DNA of 64,000 bases from Streptococcus mitis B6 (GCF_000027165.1 NC_013853.1:496001-560000), one strand, 5' to 3'. Positions 50,047-60,640 are shown, numbered from the stretch's first letter. Numbers and translations are program-made. The notes: a model not told the origin generated them from the letters alone.

Positions 50047-50093
50047 CACAATCTTAAAACAGAGGAGAGTGGTGGATGCGTAGGATGGAATGA

Positions 50094-51488
<1,395 letters not shown>

Positions 51489-51505
51489 ACCCTAAACAGA
51501 TTTTG

Positions 51506-51553
51506 TAGCCCCTTTTCCCTTTGCACACTTGTGTAAGAAAAGGGGGCTTTTAT
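51506..51553 (+). terminator. Hairpin between satA and satB
   Basis: AGCCCCTTTTC pairs with GAAAAGGGGGCT and runs into TTTTAT. Partial termination or 3'-end protection here would raise the binding protein over the permeases, as often seen in ABC operons. Confidence 0.65.
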
Positions 51554-51622
51554 TTAAAAGGTAAATCATCATTCTCTTAGGAGATTATCAATAAAAAAGA
51601 AAAGGAAAGAGAGGTGCCTACA

Positions 51623-52510
51623 GTGAAAGTTAATAAAATTCGTATGAGAGAAACTATTATTTCTTATGCTTTCCTAGCGCCAGTTTTATTCTTCTTCATT
51701 GTCTTCGTTTTAGTACCAATGATTATGGGATTCGTCACAAGTTTCTTTAACTACTCTATGACTAGTTTTGAATTTGTGGGCTTAGATAACTATATCCGTA
51801 TGTTTAAAGATCCTGTCTTTACAAAATCTCTGATTAACACAGTTATTTTGGTTGTTGGATCTGTACCGATTGTTGTTCTCTTTTCGCTCTTTGTGGCGTC
51901 GCAAACCTACCATCAAAATGCTATTGCCAGATCTTTCTACCGTTTTGTCTTTTTCCTTCCTGTCGTAACAGGTAGTGTTGCCGTAACGGTTGTATGGAAA
52001 TGGATTTATGACCCACTATCAGGTATCTTGAACTTTGTTCTTAAATCAAGTCATATTATTACTCAAAATATTTCATGGCTGGGAGACAAACACTGGGCAT
52101 TGCTGGCAATTATGATTATCCTCTTGACAACTTCAGTTGGTCAACCAATTATCCTCTACATCGCTGCCATGGGAAATATTGACAATTCACTGGTTGAAGC
52201 GGCTCGTGTAGACGGTGCAACTGAATTTCAAGTTTTCTGGAAGATTAAATGGCCAAGCCTTCTTCCAACAACTCTTTATATCGCAATCATCACAACAATC
52301 AACTCATTCCAAGTTTTCGCCTTGATTCAGCTTTTGACTTCAGGTGGTCCAAACTACTCAACAAGTACACTTATGTATTACCTGTACGAAAAAGCCTTCC
52401 AATTGACAGAATATGGTTATGCCAACACAATTGGTGTCTTCTTGGCAGTTATGATTGCTATCGTAAGCTTTGTTCAATTTAAAGCACTCGGAAACGACGT
52501 AGAATATTAA
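51623..52510 (+). CDS. satB: Sugar ABC transporter permease (SatB)
   Basis: 295 residues from the GTG at 51623 (VKVNKIRMRE), with GAGAGGTG upstream; a GTG three codons earlier is possible. Six membrane helices and the ATPase-contact EAA loop NSLVEAARVDGATEFQVF (about 189-206). Heterodimer partner of SatC. No ATPase gene lies in the operon, so a shared ATPase such as MsmK must be used (knowledge from pneumococcus). Confidence 0.88.
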   Translation: MKVNKIRMRETIISYAFLAPVLFFFIVFVLVPMIMGFVTSFFNYSMTSFEFVGLDNYIRMFKDPVFTKSLINTVILVVGSVPIVVLFSLFVASQTYHQNAIARSFYRFVFFLPVVTGSVAVTVVWKWIYDPLSGILNFVLKSSHIITQNISWLGDKHWALLAIMIILLTTSVGQPIILYIAAMGNIDNSLVEAARVDGATEFQVFWKIKWPSLLPTTLYIAIITTINSFQVFALIQLLTSGGPNYSTSTLMYYLYEKAFQLTEYGYANTIGVFLAVMIAIVSFVQFKALGNDVEY

Positions 52511-52525
52511 AGAAAGGAGACAGCT

Positions 52526-53365
52526 ATGCAATCTACACAAAAGAAACCATTAACAGCCTTTACTGTTATTTCAACAATCATTTTGCTCTTGTTGACCGTG
52601 CTGTTCATCTTTCCATTCTACTGGATTTTGACAGGGGCATTCAAATCACAACCTGATACAATCGTTATTCCTCCGCAGTGGTTCCCTAAAATGCCAACCA
52701 TGGAAAACTTCCAACAACTCATGGTGCAGAACCCTGCCTTGCAGTGGATGTGGAACTCTGTGTTTATCTCGCTGGTAACCATGTTCTTAGTCTGTGCAAC
52801 CTCATCTCTAGCAGGTTATGTATTGGCTAAAAAACGTTTCTATGGTCAACGTATCCTCTTCGCAATCTTTATCGCTGCCATGGCACTTCCAAAACAAGTT
52901 GTCCTTGTGCCATTGGTACGTATCGTCAACTTCATGGGGATTCATGACACTCTTTGGGCAGTTATCTTGCCTTTGATTGGATGGCCATTTGGTGTCTTCC
53001 TTATGAAACAATTCAGCGAAAACATCCCAACAGAGTTGCTTGAATCAGCTAAAATCGACGGTTGTGGTGAGATTCGTACTTTCTGGAGCGTAGCCTTCCC
53101 AATTGTGAAACCAGGATTTGCGGCTCTTGCAATCTTCACCTTTATCAATACTTGGAACGACTACTTCATGCAATTGGTAATGTTGACTTCACGTCAAAAC
53201 TTGACCATCTCACTTGGGGTTGCGACCATGCAGGCTGAAATGGCAACCAACTATGGTTTGATCATGGCAGGAGCTGCCCTTGCTGCTGTGCCAATCGTAA
53301 CAGTCTTCCTAGTCTTCCAAAAATCCTTCACACAGGGTATTACTATGGGAGCTGTTAAAGGATAA
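52526..53365 (+). CDS. satC: Sugar ABC transporter permease (SatC)
   Basis: 279 residues, six membrane helices, EAA loop TELLESAKIDGCGEIRTF (about 170-187). Second permease of the sialic-acid transporter, 15 bases after satB, with SD GAAAGGAG. Confidence 0.88.
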   Translation: MQSTQKKPLTAFTVISTIILLLLTVLFIFPFYWILTGAFKSQPDTIVIPPQWFPKMPTMENFQQLMVQNPALQWMWNSVFISLVTMFLVCATSSLAGYVLAKKRFYGQRILFAIFIAAMALPKQVVLVPLVRIVNFMGIHDTLWAVILPLIGWPFGVFLMKQFSENIPTELLESAKIDGCGEIRTFWSVAFPIVKPGFAALAIFTFINTWNDYFMQLVMLTSRQNLTISLGVATMQAEMATNYGLIMAGAALAAVPIVTVFLVFQKSFTQGITMGAVKG

Positions 53366-53415
53366 GAAACGATTTCTTTTACAGTATCAATTGGCTATTG
53401 CTAGCACTATCTAAA

Positions 53416-53449
53416 AGCCTCCGACAGTAAATGATACTGTTGGAGGTGT
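53416..53449 (+). other. Stable hairpin between satC and yhcH
   Basis: CCTCC-ACAGTA and TACTGT-GGAGG form an 11-base stem with one mismatch, without a good T-run. Likely an mRNA processing or stabilising structure in the operon rather than a full stop. Confidence 0.5.
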
Positions 53450-53490
53450 TAGTTTTAATCGCTTAATGACGATTTTTAAAGGAGAAAATA

Positions 53491-53943
53491 ATGATTTTTG
53501 ACGATTTGAAAAATATTAGCTTCTATAAAGGGATTCATCCCAATCTTGACAAGGCAATTGATTATCTTTATGAACATCGTAAAGATTCATTCGAGTTAGG
53601 AAAATATGAGATTGATGGTGACAAGGTTTTTCTGGTTGTTCAAGAAAATGCCCTAAATAAAGCTGAAAATGACCAGTTTGAACATCACAAGAACTATGCA
53701 GACTTGCATTTGTTGGTAGAAGGGCATGAATATTCGAGCTACGGTTCACGTATCAAAGATGAAGCAGTAGCATTTGACGAAGCAAGTGATATTGGTTTTG
53801 TCCATTGTCATGAACACTACCCACTCTTGTTGGGTTATCACAATTTTGCGATTTTCTTCCCAGGAGAACCACATCAGCCAAATGGTTATGCAGGTATGGA
53901 AAAAAAGGTTCGCAAATATCTCTTTAAAATTTTGATTGATTAA
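53491..53943 (+). CDS. YhcH/YjgK/YiaL family protein
   Basis: 150 residues of the cupin-like YhcH family: DLHLLVEGHEYSSYGSR (about 71-87) and FAIFFPGEPHQPNGYAG (about 129-145) carry the metal-binding His/Glu residues. In many bacteria yhcH accompanies nan genes. It is thought to process sialic-acid forms such as anomers or anhydro derivatives, but its reaction is not firmly established. Confidence 0.85.
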   Translation: MIFDDLKNISFYKGIHPNLDKAIDYLYEHRKDSFELGKYEIDGDKVFLVVQENALNKAENDQFEHHKNYADLHLLVEGHEYSSYGSRIKDEAVAFDEASDIGFVHCHEHYPLLLGYHNFAIFFPGEPHQPNGYAGMEKKVRKYLFKILID

Positions 53944-53962
53944 AAAATCAGGAGGAGCAAAC

Positions 53963-54607
53963 ATGGCACAAAAAGGAGTAAGCCTTATCAAGGCAGCATT
54001 TGATACAGATAACTTTCTCATGCGTTTTAGTGAGAAGGTCTTGGATATCGTGACAGCCAATCTTCTTTTTGTCGTCTCTTGTTTGCCCATCGTGACGATT
54101 GGAGTGGCTAAAATTAGTCTCTACGAGACTATGTTTGAGATTAAGAAGAGCAGACGTGTGCCTGTCTTTAAAATCTATCTAAGAGCTTTCAAGCAAAATC
54201 TGAAGCTAGGTCTTCAGTTAGGTCTGCTTGAGTTGGGTATCATCTTATTAAGCCTTCTAGACCTCTATCTCTTCTGGGGGCAGACAGCTATGCCTTTCCA
54301 AATGGTAAAAGCTATTTGTCTAGGCGTTCTTATCTTCCTCACTATCGTGATGTTGGCTAGCTATCCTATAGCTGCGCGATATGATTTGACTTGGAAAGAA
54401 GTGCTACAAAAAGGACTTATCTTGGCAAGTTTTAACTTTCCTTGGTTCTTCCTCATGTTAGTTATTCTCTTTCTCATTGTGATGGTTCTTTATCTGTCCG
54501 CCTTCAGTTTACTTTTAGGTGGCTCAGCCTTCCTGCTTTTTGGGTTTGGGCTCTTGGTATTTCTACAGACTGGATTGATGGAGAAAATTTTCGCAAAATA
54601 CCAATAG
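53963..54607 (+). CDS. DUF624 (YesL-like) membrane protein
   Basis: 214 residues from the ATG at 53963, with AGGAGGAG upstream; the longer frame overlaps yhcH. Five or six membrane helices, with FSEKVLDIVTANLLFVVSCL (about 16-35) typical of the family. Often co-encoded with sugar ABC transporters; function unknown. Last gene of the nanE-satABC-yhcH operon. Confidence 0.82.
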   Translation: MAQKGVSLIKAAFDTDNFLMRFSEKVLDIVTANLLFVVSCLPIVTIGVAKISLYETMFEIKKSRRVPVFKIYLRAFKQNLKLGLQLGLLELGIILLSLLDLYLFWGQTAMPFQMVKAICLGVLIFLTIVMLASYPIAARYDLTWKEVLQKGLILASFNFPWFFLMLVILFLIVMVLYLSAFSLLLGGSAFLLFGFGLLVFLQTGLMEKIFAKYQ

Positions 54608-54618
54608 GATGGCTTGTT

Positions 54619-54636
54619 TCTGAAACTACTTTCAAG
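54619..54636. promoter_or_regulatory. Putative nan operator, copy 2
   Basis: TCTGAAACTACTTTCAAG; its first 16 bases equal those of the copy at 49213. It is enclosed by GGCTTG/CAAGCC and lies about 55 bases before the lyase -35, the same spacing as copy 1. Confidence 0.6.
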
Positions 54637-54676
54637 CCATAAACATTTCAAAATTCATATCGAAACTAAAATCTAA

Positions 54677-54719
54677 GTATACACAAGATGTTGAAAGCGT
54701 TTTTTACAAGGTGTATACT
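54677..54719 (+). promoter_or_regulatory. Lyase promoter with cre and inverted repeat
   Basis: -35 TTGAAA (54691-54696), 17 bases and -10 TATACT (54714-54719). The cre-like TGAAAGCGTTTTTTACA starts in the -35. GTATACAC (54677-54684) and GTGTATAC (54711-54718) form a perfect 8-base inverted repeat that brackets the -35 and covers the -10. Confidence 0.7.
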
Positions 54720-54778
54720 AAACACGTAAAGAATAAATCCTGCTTTTAGCAGAAAATAAAAATAATAGGAGAAAATCT

Positions 54779-55696
54779 ATGTCAGATTTGAAAAAATACG
54801 AAGGTGTCATTCCAGCCTTCTACGCATGTTATGATGAACAAGGAGAAGTAAGTCCAGAACGTACGCGTGCCTTAGTTCAATACTTCATTGATAAAGGTGT
54901 TCAAGGTCTTTATGTCAATGGTTCTTCTGGTGAATGTATCTACCAAAGCGTAGCAGATCGCAAGTTGATTTTGGAAGAAGTCATGGCAGTTGCTAAAGGT
55001 AAATTGACCATCATTGCTCATGTTGCCTGCAACAATACTAAAGACAGTATGGAACTAGCTCGCCATGCAGAAAGCTTGGGAGTAGATGCCATTGCAACAA
55101 TTCCACCAATTTACTTCCGCTTGCCAGAATACTCAGTCGCTAAATACTGGAACGATATTAGTTCTGCAGCTCCAAACACAGACTATGTTATCTACAACAT
55201 TCCTCAATTGGCAGGGGTTGCTTTGACGCCAAGTCTCTACACTGAAATGTTGAAGAATCCTCGTGTTATCGGTGTGAAGAACTCTTCTATGCCAGTTCAA
55301 GATATCCAAACCTTTGTCAGCCTTGGTGGGGAAGACCATATCGTCTTTAACGGTCCAGATGAACAGTTCCTAGGTGGTCGCCTCATGGGTGCCAAAGCTG
55401 GTATCGGTGGTACTTATGGTGCTATGCCAGAACTCTTCTTGAAACTCAATCAATTGATTGCTGACAAAGACTTGGAAACAGCGCGTGAATTGCAGTATGC
55501 TATCAACGCTATCATTGGTAAACTCACTTCTGCACATGGAAATATGTACGGTGTGATTAAGGAAGTCTTGAAGATCAATGAAGGCTTGAATATTGGTTCT
55601 GTTCGTTCACCTTTGACACCAGTAACTGAAGAAGATCGTCCAGTTGTGGAAGCAGCTGCAGCCTTGATTCGTGAAACTAAGGAGCGCTTCCTCTAA
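54779..55696 (+). CDS. N-acetylneuraminate lyase
   Basis: 305 residues of the DapA/NPL aldolase family: GSSGE (48-52), Tyr139 in YNIP, Schiff-base Lys167 in GVKNSS, and NGPDEQFLGGRLMGAKAGIGG (about 195-215). It splits Neu5Ac into ManNAc and pyruvate. Symbol left blank because nanA is used for both lyase and sialidase in streptococci. SD TAGGAG. Confidence 0.93.
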   Translation: MSDLKKYEGVIPAFYACYDEQGEVSPERTRALVQYFIDKGVQGLYVNGSSGECIYQSVADRKLILEEVMAVAKGKLTIIAHVACNNTKDSMELARHAESLGVDAIATIPPIYFRLPEYSVAKYWNDISSAAPNTDYVIYNIPQLAGVALTPSLYTEMLKNPRVIGVKNSSMPVQDIQTFVSLGGEDHIVFNGPDEQFLGGRLMGAKAGIGGTYGAMPELFLKLNQLIADKDLETARELQYAINAIIGKLTSAHGNMYGVIKEVLKINEGLNIGSVRSPLTPVTEEDRPVVEAAAALIRETKERFL

Positions 55697-55713
55697 TCTA
55701 TAAGGAGGTATTT

Positions 55714-56610
55714 ATGACACACTACGTTGCAATTGATATCGGTGGAACCAATATCAAATATGGTTTGATCGACCAAGAAGGCCAACTTCTTGAATCGCAT
55801 GAGATACCGACAGAGGCACATAAGGGTGGCCCCCATATTTTAGAGAAAACCAAACAGATTGTAGCTAGTTATCTTGAAAAAGATTCTGTAGCAGGTGTTG
55901 CCATTTCTTCAGCAGGTATGGTGGATCCTGACAAGGGTGAGATTTTCTATGCTGGCCCACAGATTCCAAACTATGCAGGTACCCAGTTCAAGAAGGAAAT
56001 CGAGACTAGCTTTGACATTCCTTGTGAAATTGAAAATGATGTCAACTGTGCAGGCCTTGCAGAAGCAGTTTCGGGATCTGGTAAGGGAGCAAGTGTGACC
56101 CTTTGCTTGACCATTGGAACAGGTATCGGTGGTTGTTTGATTATGGATGGGAAAGTCTTCCATGGATTTAGCAATTCAGCCTGTGAAGTGGGTTATATGC
56201 ATATGCAGGATGGAGCGTTCCAAGATTTGGCTTCTACAACAGCTTTAGTGAAATATGTAGCTGAAGCACATGGAGAAGATGTTGACCAGTGGAATGGCCG
56301 ACGCATCTTTAAGGAAGCTACTGAAGGAAACAAAATCTGTATGGCTGGTATTGACCGTATGGTAGACTATCTAGGAAAAGGTTTAGCTAATATTTGCTAT
56401 GTGGCTAATCCAGAAGTAGTCATTCTCGGTGGTGGTATCATGGGACAAGAGGCTATCCTCAAACCCAAGATCCGTACAGCCTTGAAAGATGCCTTGGTGC
56501 CAAGCCTAGCTGAAAAAACACGATTAGAATTCGCCCATCACCAAAATACAGCAGGCATGTTGGGTGCCTATTATCATTTTATACTCAATGAAAATCAAAG
56601 AGCAAACTAG
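55714..56610 (+). CDS. nanK: ROK family N-acetylmannosamine kinase
   Basis: 298 residues: ATP site DIGGTNIKYGLI (about 7-18), catalytic Asp in ENDVNCAGLAEA, TIGTGIGG, and the second phosphate motif VVILGGGIMGQ. The ROK zinc site (C-x-C-G-x2-G-C-x-E) is absent; the region reads EVGYMHMQDG. It phosphorylates ManNAc for NanE. The last nine codons and the stop (ILNENQRAN) come from a BOX element, so the native C-terminus has been replaced. Confidence 0.88.
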   Translation: MTHYVAIDIGGTNIKYGLIDQEGQLLESHEIPTEAHKGGPHILEKTKQIVASYLEKDSVAGVAISSAGMVDPDKGEIFYAGPQIPNYAGTQFKKEIETSFDIPCEIENDVNCAGLAEAVSGSGKGASVTLCLTIGTGIGGCLIMDGKVFHGFSNSACEVGYMHMQDGAFQDLASTTALVKYVAEAHGEDVDQWNGRRIFKEATEGNKICMAGIDRMVDYLGKGLANICYVANPEVVILGGGIMGQEAILKPKIRTALKDALVPSLAEKTRLEFAHHQNTAGMLGAYYHFILNENQRAN

Positions 56611-56734
56611 GAAGTTAGCCGTAGGTTGCTCAAAACATTGTTTTGAGGTTGTAGATAAGACTGACGAAGTCAGTAATCATATATCTACGGCAAGGCGAAG
56701 CTGACGTGGTTTGAATTTGATTTTCGAAGAGTAT
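56581..56734. repeat. BOX element (A-B-C)
   Basis: boxA ATACTCAATGAAAATCAAAG, one boxB (CAAAACATTGTTTTGAGG to GACTGACGAAGTCAG) and boxC ending TTTTCGAAGAGTAT. It provides the 3' end of the kinase gene. Confidence 0.93.
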
Positions 56735-56745
56735 CAATACAAAAC

Positions 56746-56779
56746 AATCCTAGTTTGGCAATGCCAAACTAGGATTTTC
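56746..56779. terminator. Terminator after nanK, copy 1
   Basis: AATCCTAGTTTGGC and GCCAAACTAGGATT form a perfect 14-base stem with a T-run. The same stem occurs at 57516-57546, on the far side of the toxin-antitoxin genes. Confidence 0.85.
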
Positions 56780-56792
56780 TAATCAAGTTCCC

Positions 56793-56820
56793 TTGACTTT
56801 CTTTATAATTGTGAGATAAT
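56793..56820 (+). promoter_or_regulatory. Promoter of the toxin-antitoxin genes
   Basis: TTGACT (56793-56798), 16 bases and GATAAT (56815-56820), 30 bases before the antitoxin ATG. SD AAAGGAG. Confidence 0.6.
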
Positions 56821-56849
56821 AAATAAAATATATAAAGGAGTTATATAAA

Positions 56850-57137
56850 ATGTCTATAGCAAATCTAAATAAAATTGTGACCTTCCAAGCTAATAGAGAA
56901 TTGGTAAATGATGCCATGGAAGTGTTAAAAGAACAAAATCTCTCTCTTTCATCGGCACTCAGATTATTTTTAAAGAATGTTGCCGTAACAAATGAAGTAG
57001 ATTTACTGAGTGAAGAGGAATTAGAGAAAGAGTACTTGTTTAGACAATTACAAGCAGAAGTTCAAGAAAGTTATGCCAAGATTGAGGCTGGAAATTACTT
57101 GACAGATGAGGATGTCGTGACACGCTATGGATTATAA
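56850..57137 (+). CDS. RelB/DinJ family antitoxin
   Basis: 95 residues: N-terminal ribbon-helix-helix (IVTFQANRELVNDAMEVL then LSLSSALRLFLKNVAVTNEV, about 7-50), then a flexible acidic helix that would wrap the toxin. It should bind DNA upstream and repress the pair. It overlaps the toxin start by 11 bases. Confidence 0.85.
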   Translation: MSIANLNKIVTFQANRELVNDAMEVLKEQNLSLSSALRLFLKNVAVTNEVDLLSEEELEKEYLFRQLQAEVQESYAKIEAGNYLTDEDVVTRYGL

Positions 57138-57477
57138 AAGATATAGGATTTTGTATTCTCCTAGAGTGATTGATAGTCTGGATAAAAGATATCAGTATAT
57201 AGCGGAGGAAATCGGTTCTGTAGAGGCTGCGAGACGAAAAGTAGCCAATATTAGAAAAGATATTAATCGGCTAAAAATTTTCCCCCAAGCTGGATTTGAT
57301 GCCGATGAAAAATTTGGTAAGAAATTAGATCCTCACTACCAAACGCGAGGATTGACCTTGAGTAAGGATTACATCGTATTATATACAATTGTTGAGGATA
57401 CCGTCAGACTTGCTTATTTACTCCCTTCAAAAAGTGATTACATGAAATTATTTAAGACTAAGTCAAGATACGACTGA
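57127..57477 (+). CDS. RelE/ParE family toxin
   Basis: 116 residues of the RelE/ParE fold: YSPRVIDSLDKRYQYIAEEIG (part of residues 10-30), then FPQAGFDADEKFG and GLTLSKDYIVLYTIVEDTVRLAYLLPSKSDYMKLF. Whether it cleaves mRNA (RelE) or poisons gyrase (ParE) cannot be told; the C-terminal catalytic residues of mRNA interferases are not clear. An intact frame, coupled to the antitoxin. Confidence 0.83.
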   Translation: MDYKRYRILYSPRVIDSLDKRYQYIAEEIGSVEAARRKVANIRKDINRLKIFPQAGFDADEKFGKKLDPHYQTRGLTLSKDYIVLYTIVEDTVRLAYLLPSKSDYMKLFKTKSRYD

Positions 57478-57515
57478 TTCATAATCTTGAAGAGGTATAT
57501 TTAGTGATGAATAAA

Positions 57516-57549
57516 AATCCTAGTTTGGCTGAGCCAAACTAGGATTTTC
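57516..57549. terminator. Terminator, copy 2
   Basis: The same 14-base stem as copy 1 with a TGA loop. It serves the toxin gene on the plus strand and contains the stop codon of the RpiR gene (TAG in CCTAG) on the minus strand. Confidence 0.85.
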
Positions 57550-58390
57550 TGACACGTTTTTGTCTACGATAGCCATTGAGTTTTTTATTTTCCCAGTAGC
57601 TATTAAAGATTTTCTCCTTGCTTTCACGATTGATTTCCAAAAAGTAGGCATAAATCAAATCGATAAAGAAGAGCATAGGAAGTTGAGCGGATATACGTTG
57701 GATGTAGGAAGGTTGGTTGTGGCTAGCAACGAGAACGGTCTCTGTATAGGTCTGGCTATCTTTATTGGGAACACTTGAAAAGAGTACAGTCTTTGCCCCC
57801 ATCTCCTTGGCGTCTAATAAACTGTCTAAAATAGAGGGAGTTGCGCCAGAAAGTGAGAAACCAAGTACGAGACAATTTTCATCCATAATGCTGGTTGTCC
57901 AAGCAAAGCCGTCTTGATCGGTTAAAGCTTCGCAGACCACGCCCAGACGCATGAAGCGTAATTTCATTTCACGAGCGACAAGGCCAGAACTCCCTGTTCC
58001 GAAGAAGTAGACACGCTCAGCATCTTCGATTAATTGGGCAATTCGTTCTAGTTGGACTTCGTCAATCAAGTCTTGTGTTTGTTCCCTCATATTGCTATAG
58101 CTTCTGAGGACTCGTTTGGTCAGTGGACTGTGCTTGAAGACTTGGTTGGCTTGATTTTCTGCCTCATGTTGGTATTGGAAAATAAATTCTCGGTAGCCAG
58201 TAAAGCCACACTTTTTAGCAAAGCGAGTTAGTGCAGCCTGAGAGATATGTAATTTTTGAGTGACCTGTTGGGAGGAAAGGTCATCTTGAATGGTTTCTGC
58301 TTGTAAAAAATAGCGAGCGATTTCTTGCTCTAGGTCTGTCATTTCTTCAAAATGTGAATCAATGACAGTTGCGATATCTGGTTTGTCCAT
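57539..58390 (-). CDS. MurR/RpiR family regulator (likely NanR)
   Basis: 283 residues: N-terminal RpiR helix-turn-helix (SSQQVTQKLHISQAALTRFA, about 39-58) and a SIS sugar-phosphate-binding domain (RVYFFGTGSSGLVAREM, about 125-141; LGFSLSGATPSILD, about 175-188). Its place beside lyase and kinase suggests control of sialic-acid genes by ManNAc-6-P or a related ligand (pneumococcal NanR is the model). SD AAAGGAG. Confidence 0.85.
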   Translation of the reverse strand: MDKPDIATVIDSHFEEMTDLEQEIARYFLQAETIQDDLSSQQVTQKLHISQAALTRFAKKCGFTGYREFIFQYQHEAENQANQVFKHSPLTKRVLRSYSNMREQTQDLIDEVQLERIAQLIEDAERVYFFGTGSSGLVAREMKLRFMRLGVVCEALTDQDGFAWTTSIMDENCLVLGFSLSGATPSILDSLLDAKEMGAKTVLFSSVPNKDSQTYTETVLVASHNQPSYIQRISAQLPMLFFIDLIYAYFLEINRESKEKIFNSYWENKKLNGYRRQKRVRKS

Positions 58391-58552
58391 AGGGAAGGCT
58401 CCTTTAAATGAGTCGTGTTGGAAAAAGACTAGATTATTGAACTTTTACATTCATTATAACATATAATATAGGGATGAATAAATAAAAACGTATCTTACTG
58501 TAAAAACGAAAAAAGCTTCTTACTTTTCCATAATTTTCTGCTCAAATTGTGG

Positions 58553-58558
58553 TACAAT
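58553..58558 (+). promoter_or_regulatory. Extended -10 promoter of penA
   Basis: TGGTACAAT (TGN plus TACAAT) lies about 40 bases before the penA ATG. No clear -35. Confidence 0.5.
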
Positions 58559-58597
58559 TAAGAGTAAGATTTTAAGTTAGAAATGAGACTGATTTGT

Positions 58598-60640
58598 ATG
58601 AGAAAATTTAACAGCCATTCGATTCCGATTCGGCTTAATTTATTGTTTTCAATCGTCATTTTGCTCTTTATGACCATTATTGGTCGTTTGTTGTATATGC
58701 AGGTTTTGAACAAGGATTTTTACGAAAAAAAGCTAGCCTCAGCTAGTCAGACCAAGGTCACAACCAGTTCTGCTCGTGGGGAAATTTATGATGCTAGTGG
58801 AAAACCTTTGGTAGAAAATACGTTAAAGCAGGTTGTTTCCTTTACGCGTAGTAATAAAATGACGGCTACAGACTTAAAAGAAATAGCTAAAAAGTTACTG
58901 ACTTATGTGAGCATCAGTTCGCCAAATTTGACAGAACGCCAGCTGGCTGATTACTATTTGGCTGATCCTGAAATCTATAAAAAAACAGTGGAGGCTCTCC
59001 CAAGTGAGAAACGCTTGGATTCAGATGGCAATCGCCTATCCGAATCAGAACTGTATAACAATGCGGTCGATAGTGTCCCAACAAGTCAACTAAACTATAC
59101 AGAGGATGAAAAGAAAGAAATCTATCTTTTTAGTCAGTTAAATGCTGTTGGAAACTTTGCGACAGGAACCATTGCGACAGATCCTCTAAATGATTCTCAG
59201 GTGGCTGTTATTGCCTCTATTTCAAAGGAGATGCCTGGCATTAGTATTTCTACTTCTTGGGATCGAAAGATTTTGGAAACTTCCCTTTCTTCTATAGTAG
59301 GGAGTGTATCCAGTGAAAAAGCCGGTCTCCCAGCGGAAGAAGCAGAAGCCTATCTTAAAAAGGGCTATTCTCTAAATGACCGTGTTGGAACCTCCTATTT
59401 GGAAAAGCAATATGAAGAGACCTTACAAGGAAAACGCTCGGTAAAAGAAATCCATCTGGATAAATATGGCAATATGGAAAGCGTGGACACAATTGAGGAA
59501 GGTAGTAAGGGAAACAATATCAAACTGACCATTGATTTGGCCTTCCAAGATAGCGTGGATGCTTTGCTGAAAAGTTATTTCAATTCCGAGCTAGGAAATG
59601 GTGGAGCCAAGTATTCTGAGGGTGTGTATGCAGTCGCCCTTAACCCCAAAACAGGTGCTGTTTTGTCTATGTCAGGACTCAAACATGACCTGAAAACGGG
59701 AGAGTTGACTCCTGATTCCTTGGGAACGGTAACCAATGTCTTTATCCCAGGTTCGGTTGTTAAGGCCGCTACCATCAGCTCAGGTTGGGAAAATGGTGTT
59801 TTATCAGGAAACCAAACCTTAACAGATCAGCCTATTGTTTTCCAAGGTTCAGCTCCAATTTATTCTTGGTATAAATTGGCATATGGATCTTTTCCTATTA
59901 CAGCTGTGGAAGCCTTGGAGTATTCATCCAATGCTTACATGGTTCAAACCGCTCTTGGAATCATGGGCCAGACCTATCAACCAAATATGTTTGTTGGAAC
60001 CAGCAATTTGGAAACAGCTATGGGAAAACTTCGTGCGACCTTTGGCGAATATGGCTTGGGGGCTGCGACCGGAATTGACCTACCAGATGAATCTACTGGA
60101 TTTGTTCCCAAAGAGTATAGCTTTGCTAATTACATCACCAATGCCTTTGGGCAGTTTGATAACTATACGCCCATGCAGTTGGCTCAGTATGTAGCAACTA
60201 TTGCAAATGATGGTGTTCGTGTGGCTCCTCGTATTGTTGAAGGCATTTATGGTAATAATGATAAGGGAGGACTGGGTGACTTGATTCAGCAACTGCAACC
60301 GACAGAGATGAATAAGGTCAATATATCCGACTCCGATATGAGTATCTTGCACCAAGGATTTTACCAAGTATCGCATGGAACTAGTCCCCTTACGACAGGA
60401 CGGGCGTTTTCAGATGGCGCCACTGTTTCTATCAGTGGTAAGACCGGTACAGGTGAAAGCTATGTAGCTGGTGGTCAAGAAGCTAATAATACCAATGCCG
60501 TGGCCTATGCTCCAACAGAAAATCCTCAAATTGCAGTTGCAGTAGTCTTTCCTCATAATACCAATTTAACCAAAAATGTTGGGCCAGCAATTGCTCGCGA
60601 CATTATCAATTTATATAACCAACACCATCCAATGAACTAG
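58598..60640 (+). CDS. penA: Penicillin-binding protein 2b
   Basis: 680 residues from the ATG at 58598, the same length as pneumococcal PBP2b. One N-terminal membrane helix, dimerisation domain, and transpeptidase with Ser386-Val-Val-Lys, Ser443-Ser-Asn and Lys615-Thr-Gly. It builds septal/peripheral peptidoglycan and is an essential beta-lactam target. Residues next to the active site are Tyr422, Lys426, Leu427, Glu438, Ala446, Gly476, Ala489 and Gly619, the pattern I associate with mosaic low-affinity alleles. Confidence 0.95.
   Translation: MRKFNSHSIPIRLNLLFSIVILLFMTIIGRLLYMQVLNKDFYEKKLASASQTKVTTSSARGEIYDASGKPLVENTLKQVVSFTRSNKMTATDLKEIAKKLLTYVSISSPNLTERQLADYYLADPEIYKKTVEALPSEKRLDSDGNRLSESELYNNAVDSVPTSQLNYTEDEKKEIYLFSQLNAVGNFATGTIATDPLNDSQVAVIASISKEMPGISISTSWDRKILETSLSSIVGSVSSEKAGLPAEEAEAYLKKGYSLNDRVGTSYLEKQYEETLQGKRSVKEIHLDKYGNMESVDTIEEGSKGNNIKLTIDLAFQDSVDALLKSYFNSELGNGGAKYSEGVYAVALNPKTGAVLSMSGLKHDLKTGELTPDSLGTVTNVFIPGSVVKAATISSGWENGVLSGNQTLTDQPIVFQGSAPIYSWYKLAYGSFPITAVEALEYSSNAYMVQTALGIMGQTYQPNMFVGTSNLETAMGKLRATFGEYGLGAATGIDLPDESTGFVPKEYSFANYITNAFGQFDNYTPMQLAQYVATIANDGVRVAPRIVEGIYGNNDKGGLGDLIQQLQPTEMNKVNISDSDMSILHQGFYQVSHGTSPLTTGRAFSDGATVSISGKTGTGESYVAGGQEANNTNAVAYAPTENPQIAVAVVFPHNTNLTKNVGPAIARDIINLYNQHHPMN

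Noticed and set aside
53936..53962. Longer N-terminus for the DUF624 protein
   Set aside because: The extra codons overlap the end of the yhcH gene and lack an SD, whereas the ATG at 53963 has AGGAGGAG.
55714..56610. NanK judged inactive because the ROK zinc motif is missing
   Set aside because: The ATP and catalytic motifs are intact, and as I recall the pneumococcal homologue also lacks the zinc motif, so it is a subfamily trait.
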